From the NCBI GenBank assembly GCA_030038335.1, contig JASHPC010000064.1:1-17858 (forward strand): a DNA stretch of 17,858 bases. The letters run 5' to 3'. Under the pieces are notes generated by a model, which saw only the letters and a program-made list of their open reading frames with translations, did no database searches and was not told the origin of the DNA. Below, in pieces: positions 14,875-17,858 of the stretch. The stretch is from Vulcanimicrobiota bacterium (lineage in GTDB: Bacteria; Vulcanimicrobiota; Vulcanimicrobiia; Vulcanimicrobiales; Vulcanimicrobiaceae). Both the position numbers and the translations under genes were made by a program. Position 1 is the stretch's first letter. Each line of letters starts with the position of its first letter.

Positions 14875-14913
14875 AAAATTCTACTCGCGAAACACTTGCC
14901 GCGCGAGCGTCGT

Positions 14914-14985
14914 GCACCGCTAGCTCAATGGTAGAGCAGGTGACTCTTAATCACTTGGTTGGGGGTTCAAGTCCCTCGCGGTGCA
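14914..14985 (+). tRNA. tRNA-Lys (CTT)
   Basis: Acceptor GCACCGC/GCGGTGC, discriminator A. Anticodon stem GGTGA/TCACT with loop CTCTTAA gives CTT for AAG. T loop TTCAAGT. CCA is not encoded. It is the last of the cluster and lies closest to the integrase-bearing region, so its 3' end or the hairpin behind it is a candidate integration target. Confidence 0.95.
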
Positions 14986-14995
14986 GTCCTTCTAA

Positions 14996-15026
14996 AGGCC
15001 CGTAAATCCTAGAGATTCGCGGGCCT
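14996..15026 (+). terminator. Terminator-like hairpin after the tRNA cluster
   Basis: AGGCCCG at 14996-15002 pairs perfectly with CGGGCCT at 15020-15026, with inner AATC/GATT pairs around a CTAGA loop. It lies 10 bases after tRNA-Lys. The following T content is modest (GCTTGCTTTC), so termination may be weak or need Rho. From here to 15273 I see no RNA gene and no other convincing signal. Confidence 0.6.
15009..15018 (+). repeat. Left copy of an imperfect direct repeat (possible att remnant)
   Basis: CTAGAGATTC lies inside the loop and arm of the terminator-like hairpin. It is followed, after six bases, by CTGCTT. The same two blocks occur directly joined at 16261-16276. Together they bracket the small ORF and the GAF gene. 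Confidence 0.35.
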
Positions 15027-15263
15027 GCTTGCTTTCATGGAAGGCCTGGGGCGTGTGCAGCCATGTACAGCCAAAGCCGCAGGCGCCCTATTATCGAGTC
15101 TCGAGCCACGGTCCCCGTGGCACTATAACGAGTGGTGAAGCTCTTGGGGACCGAGGAGCGGTTTGGGAGATAGTCAACCAAGAAGGAACGCTGGGAGCGA
15201 AGGCCGCCGGCGCGCCAATGAGCGCGTCCATCCAGGCGGATATAGGCCGAGAGCCCCGAAGTT

Positions 15264-15270
15264 GGAGGAA
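15264..15270 (+). promoter_or_regulatory. Strong ribosome binding site of the 48-aa ORF
   Basis: GGAGGAA ends three bases before the ATG at 15274 (GGAGG core five bases away). It is among the best Shine-Dalgarno sequences in the window and is the main reason for believing that this small ORF is translated from this ATG. Confidence 0.6.
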
Positions 15271-15273
15271 ACG

Positions 15274-15420
15274 ATGGAGTACAAGAAGTCCCTGAAGGAC
15301 GTAAGTCGTGCGCTGGAAACCGCGAAGCCTTCGGGTCAGGTGCCAGCTATTACGGATAAGAGCACGGGTGTTCGGGTGAAGCGTGCGCTTGACAAGATCG
15401 AGAGGCTCACTTCTCGATAA
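15274..15420 (+). CDS. Small basic protein of unknown function (48 aa)
   Basis: Not recognised. The 48-residue product is basic and helix-prone: MEYKKSLKDVSRALETAK at the start and TGVRVKRALDKIERLTSR at the end, separated by PSGQVPAITDK. Two amphipathic helices and a short linker would fit a small nucleic-acid-binding or regulatory protein, but that is only a guess. A strong GGAGG site supports this ATG. The frame is also open upstream to a TTG at 15163, which follows GAGGAG and would give 85 residues. Its stop is three bases from the stop of the convergent GAF-domain gene. It lies between the tRNA cluster and the integrase, within the presumed integrated element. Confidence 0.5.
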   Translation: MEYKKSLKDVSRALETAKPSGQVPAITDKSTGVRVKRALDKIERLTSR

Positions 15421-15423
15421 GTG

Positions 15424-16236
15424 TCAGTGCGTACGGTACTGGTCTATTGCTAAAGCGCACTGAGCCGCTAGACCTTTTGCGATGTCATCTGCGGCTGCGC
15501 TAAAGAGCGCGGCTGTTTTCTTGTCTATCGTCAGCATTCCAATCCGTTCTTGACCGCGAGACACCGGACCACACCAGACGGCTCGATATGGAGGCTTTTG
15601 CCGTCCTCCACGAGTGCTCTTATAGCAAGGGGCAGTGGTCACGTCCGCCTCCATGAAACGGCGCTGCTCAACAAATGCCTGGCCTATCATGCCCTCTCGC
15701 AGCGCGTAAGCGGACTGCGTAGGTTTGAATGTGGGCACGCTCAATCGAAATTCAAGGGATGCTCTTTCGGGGTCGAATATCCATAAGGCGACCCGAACGT
15801 TGTCTTTAGGGTCAGCGCTTAAGAAGTCGCGCGCCTCGCCCATCCGGTCGCGGATGTAGTTAGACATGAGTTCTGCCAACTCGGCGTCGTTGGATGCTCT
15901 AGCGATCAAATCTGTGTATAACACGGCAGAGGTAGACCAATTTTGTACGAGATTCGCGTAATCACTAATGACATCGACGAGTTGGTCCGCGCTCTGTTTG
16001 ACCTCTTGCATTTCCACTGATACGCCGCCAAAAGTGAACTTACTCAATCCTGGAAGCAGCACCGCAACCACGACGAGAGCGAGCCACCCGAGGTCAACGG
16101 CGTCTAAGATGGGCCAGTTCTGCGACGCAGGCGACAGTCGAAGCGGCGCCGCATGCAACGCCGCCCCGGCCAGGCCGGCAACGGCCAGGATGAGTTGCGC
16201 AATCCAAATGTGCCGACGCCAGCCTTCATCCATCAT
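15424..16236 (-). CDS. Two-transmembrane GAF-domain protein
   Basis: The 270-aa protein has two N-terminal membrane helices, about 11-29 (WIAQLILAVAGLAGAALHA) and 48-66 (DLGWLALVVVAVLLPGLS), then FTFGGVSVEMQEVKQ and a helical, possibly coiled-coil, linker to about 140. The C-terminal half, about 145-265, reads as a GAF domain: VRVALWIFDPERASLEFRL, LREGMIGQAFVEQRRFMEAD, RAVWCGPVSRGQERIGMLTID and a closing helix AADDIAKGLAAQCALAI. There is no kinase, cyclase or nuclease domain, so the output is unclear. A membrane-tethered small-molecule sensor is the plain reading. It stands alone between tRNAs and an integrase, a position where defence or stress cargo is common. A second ATG directly follows the first; no clear ribosome site precedes either. 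Confidence 0.85.
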   Translation of the reverse strand: MMDEGWRRHIWIAQLILAVAGLAGAALHAAPLRLSPASQNWPILDAVDLGWLALVVVAVLLPGLSKFTFGGVSVEMQEVKQSADQLVDVISDYANLVQNWSTSAVLYTDLIARASNDAELAELMSNYIRDRMGEARDFLSADPKDNVRVALWIFDPERASLEFRLSVPTFKPTQSAYALREGMIGQAFVEQRRFMEADVTTAPCYKSTRGGRQKPPYRAVWCGPVSRGQERIGMLTIDKKTAALFSAAADDIAKGLAAQCALAIDQYRTH

Positions 16237-16260
16237 GGGAGTGGTCTAAGTTGTCTGATA

Positions 16261-16276
16261 CTAGAGATTCCTGCTT
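16261..16276 (+). repeat. Right copy of the imperfect direct repeat (possible att site by the integrase)
   Basis: CTAGAGATTC joined to CTGCTT lies 39 bases beyond the integrase stop, where the attachment site of a tyrosine integrase is often found. It matches 15009-15018 plus 15025-15030 apart from a six-base gap. Short, so chance remains possible. Confidence 0.35.
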
Positions 16277-16314
16277 CGTATGGACTCGATGCGGGGTTGC
16301 GCATGTTGAAGTCG

Positions 16315-17499
16315 CTAGTTGCGCGCTGCCCTTCGAAGCACGCGATCGAACGCCGCAGCAGCGCCAGCCTGCATTGTCGGCAACGCGTGTGAGTACGTCT
16401 GCAGCGTCAGCGTGACGTTCGAGTGCCCGAGCATTTCTTGCACGATTCTCGGATGAACGCCCTCCGCTAAGAGCAGCGTCGCTGCGCTGTGCCGCAGATC
16501 GTGGAAGCGCGCCTTGGGGACCTTCGCAGCTTTGCGAATCGGGTTCCAGATCGTTCGCTGGAAGTTGCTTTTCCGAAGCACGTAGCCGCGCTCTGTCGGA
16601 AAGACCAGCTCGCTGTCGTGCTCCTCTTTCTTCGCAAGCGCGCGTCGTCGTTTGAGCGCATCGACCGCAATCGCCGAGAGTGTAATGCGACGTCTGCCCG
16701 CTGCGCTCTTCGGCTCGACGAGTTCGATCTCGTCGTCGACTTCCTGCGCCGATCGCTGAACATAGATGCTCTTGCGCGCGAGGTCGATGTCGCTCCACTG
16801 CAAGCCGAAGAGTTCACCCTGCCGCATGCCCGTCGTGAGCGCGAGCACGAAGAGCGCCTCAAGGCGATTCCCGCGCGCGGCTTTGAGAACGGTGCGGATT
16901 TGCGGCTCAGTCAACGCTTGGGCGCTGGGTCGTTTGTACCGTGGCGCCTCGCGGCGCATGCCGTCGAGCGGACTCGAAGCGATGACACCTTGATCGCGGG
17001 CGAGGTTCAAGAGCGCGCGAAGCGCGCGATGGACGCGATGCACCATGCTCGGGGAGACGGATGCGCGCAGCGTCGCGTACAGTGACCGGATCGCGGCGGG
17101 TGAGAGCTCGCTCAGGCGGACCTTGCCGGCGTGCGGAATGACATGCCCGTCGAGCGTCTTCGTGTAGTCGCGAGCGGTGTTCGCGCGCCGGTTCGCCTTC
17201 GTATGGGCGAGGAACGTCGATGCGTACTCCGCGACGGTCGGCGTCTCGTCAGGCGGTGGCGCGGGAACCTCTGCGCCGCGTGCGAGCAGATACGCGTCGC
17301 GCTTCGATCGCGCCTCGGTCGCCGTCGTGCCGTAGAAGTAGTGGCGCTTGCGTCGTCCGCGCTCGCCGATGCGGCAGGTCGCAACCCAGATCGTCTTCGA
17401 GTGTTCGATACCGCGAGTCGTCCAACGACGCACGCGCGAATAGACGGAGCCTTCGCCTCGGGTACGTGCGCGCTTGCGCTGGTTTCTAGTGCGCGGCAT
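16315..17499 (-). CDS. int: Tyrosine recombinase/phage-type integrase
   Basis: The 394-aa protein catalyses site-specific integration and excision of a mobile element. A basic N-terminus (MPRTRNQRKRARTRGEGSVY) and a strand-rich segment to about 60 suggest an arm-type DNA-binding domain. The SAM-like core-binding domain spans about 85-180 (TVAEYASTFLAHTKANRRA onward). The catalytic domain has the full set: TTGMRQGEL (R226), VEPKSAAGRR (K264), HDLRHSAA (H333, R336), MLGHSN (H359) and LQTYSH (nucleophile Y369). It is therefore probably active. I chose the ATG at 17499, which overlaps the upstream gene by 14 bases; an in-frame GTG at 17544 would add 15 residues. Its 3' end faces the tRNA cluster. 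Confidence 0.93.
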   Translation of the reverse strand: MPRTRNQRKRARTRGEGSVYSRVRRWTTRGIEHSKTIWVATCRIGERGRRKRHYFYGTTATEARSKRDAYLLARGAEVPAPPPDETPTVAEYASTFLAHTKANRRANTARDYTKTLDGHVIPHAGKVRLSELSPAAIRSLYATLRASVSPSMVHRVHRALRALLNLARDQGVIASSPLDGMRREAPRYKRPSAQALTEPQIRTVLKAARGNRLEALFVLALTTGMRQGELFGLQWSDIDLARKSIYVQRSAQEVDDEIELVEPKSAAGRRRITLSAIAVDALKRRRALAKKEEHDSELVFPTERGYVLRKSNFQRTIWNPIRKAAKVPKARFHDLRHSAATLLLAEGVHPRIVQEMLGHSNVTLTLQTYSHALPTMQAGAAAAFDRVLRRAARN

Positions 17500-17836
17500 G
17501 CACGCGAGACTTGGAGCGTTTTGTGCGGGCACCTTTCGAGCCACGCGTAGCGGGACGCTTTAGAGCGAGCGGTCGATGCGTCGCAATTTCCTCCGCGATC
17601 GCCTTTCGCGTTGTTTGGCATGCAGTAAGGGCGAATGCGAGGGCAACGGCATTCCCACAATCCCGCTCGGTGATCCGCCTGCCATCGATCCTATAACGAT
17701 TCTTACGAAAGTGCTCTGCAAGTTCAAATCGGAACGCGATGGCACCGCTCTCGCGCATCTCTTCAAGAAATACCGCGAGCCGACCGGCCCATACGGTCGC
17801 GTCGTGAGCCGTAACCTTGGGCTCCGCTTGCACCAT
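17486..17836 (-). CDS. Protein of unknown function upstream of the integrase (possibly 5' partial)
   Basis: Not recognised. From the ATG at 17836 the product is 116 aa, with helical content (VWAGRLAVFLEEMRESGAIA), ELAEHFRKNRYRIDGRRIT, and a strongly basic tail (KRPATRGSKGARTKRSKSR). The middle, RFELAEHFRKNRYRIDGRRI, looks like a small helical fold with a basic face, which could bind DNA, but no motif is diagnostic. The frame stays open to the window edge (seven more codons, TAFKRWA), and no ribosome site is seen before the ATG, so the gene may start outside. It ends inside the integrase start, an arrangement common for genes that control or accompany integrases. Confidence 0.5.
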   Translation of the reverse strand: MVQAEPKVTAHDATVWAGRLAVFLEEMRESGAIAFRFELAEHFRKNRYRIDGRRITERDCGNAVALAFALTACQTTRKAIAEEIATHRPLALKRPATRGSKGARTKRSKSRVHAAH

Positions 17837-17858
17837 CGCCCAGCGTTTGAAGGCTGTA

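Noticed and set aside
14914..14985. 3' end of tRNA-Lys duplicated as an attachment site
   Set aside because: I looked for a second copy of its T arm and acceptor to the right and found none within the window; it could lie outside.

Overview
The window is a GC-rich bacterial chromosome segment with tightly packed genes, frequent GTG starts, an SRP RNA, six tRNAs and a tyrosine integrase. No marker here fixes the phylum. A lineage such as Eremiobacterota (WPS-2), or another GC-rich environmental bacterium, would fit, but that is an impression rather than a demonstrated assignment.

Region 1 (about 1-8880) is catabolic and centres on tyrosine/homogentisate degradation. Read from about 5620 leftwards on the minus strand, a compact run encodes 4-hydroxyphenylpyruvate dioxygenase (hpd), deoxyribose-phosphate aldolase (deoC), an NAD(P)-dependent aldehyde dehydrogenase, a peptide-type ABC solute-binding lipoprotein and the start of an isocitrate dehydrogenase that leaves the window. 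Every junction is an overlap or a gap of a few bases, so this looks like one operon. Divergent from hpd, on the plus strand, are a conserved-looking protein of unknown function (296 aa) and fumarylacetoacetase, joined by an ATGA overlap. Homogentisate 1,2-dioxygenase lies on the minus strand, tail to tail with fumarylacetoacetase. HPPD, HmgA and FAH together take 4-hydroxyphenylpyruvate to fumarate and acetoacetate. The usual glutathione-dependent maleylacetoacetate isomerase is not in the window, and the unknown 296-aa protein sits in the middle of the locus. DeoC plus aldehyde dehydrogenase could turn deoxyribose 5-phosphate into glyceraldehyde 3-phosphate and acetate.

Region 2 (about 8960-14380) is envelope and housekeeping: a secreted protein of unknown function, a secreted PEBP-family protein, the small SRP RNA (ffs), a membrane-anchored M23 peptidase, a YggT-family membrane protein, lepA (EF-4) and rdgB (ITP/XTP pyrophosphatase). 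The last four are closely spaced and co-directional.

Region 3 (14386-14985) is a cluster of six tRNA genes: Pro-TGG, Arg-TCG, Arg-TCT, His-GTG, Lys-TTT and Lys-CTT. The two Arg genes are near copies that differ in the anticodon. The His gene has an unusual T loop.

Region 4 (about 14990 to the end) looks like the edge of an integrated element. It starts with a terminator-like hairpin just past the last tRNA, followed by a 48-codon ORF, a two-transmembrane GAF-domain protein on the opposite strand, a tyrosine integrase and an unknown gene that may continue past the window. An imperfect direct repeat brackets the small ORF and the GAF gene and could be an attachment-site remnant. The GAF-domain cargo and the 296-aa tyrosine-locus protein are the best candidates for undescribed biology.
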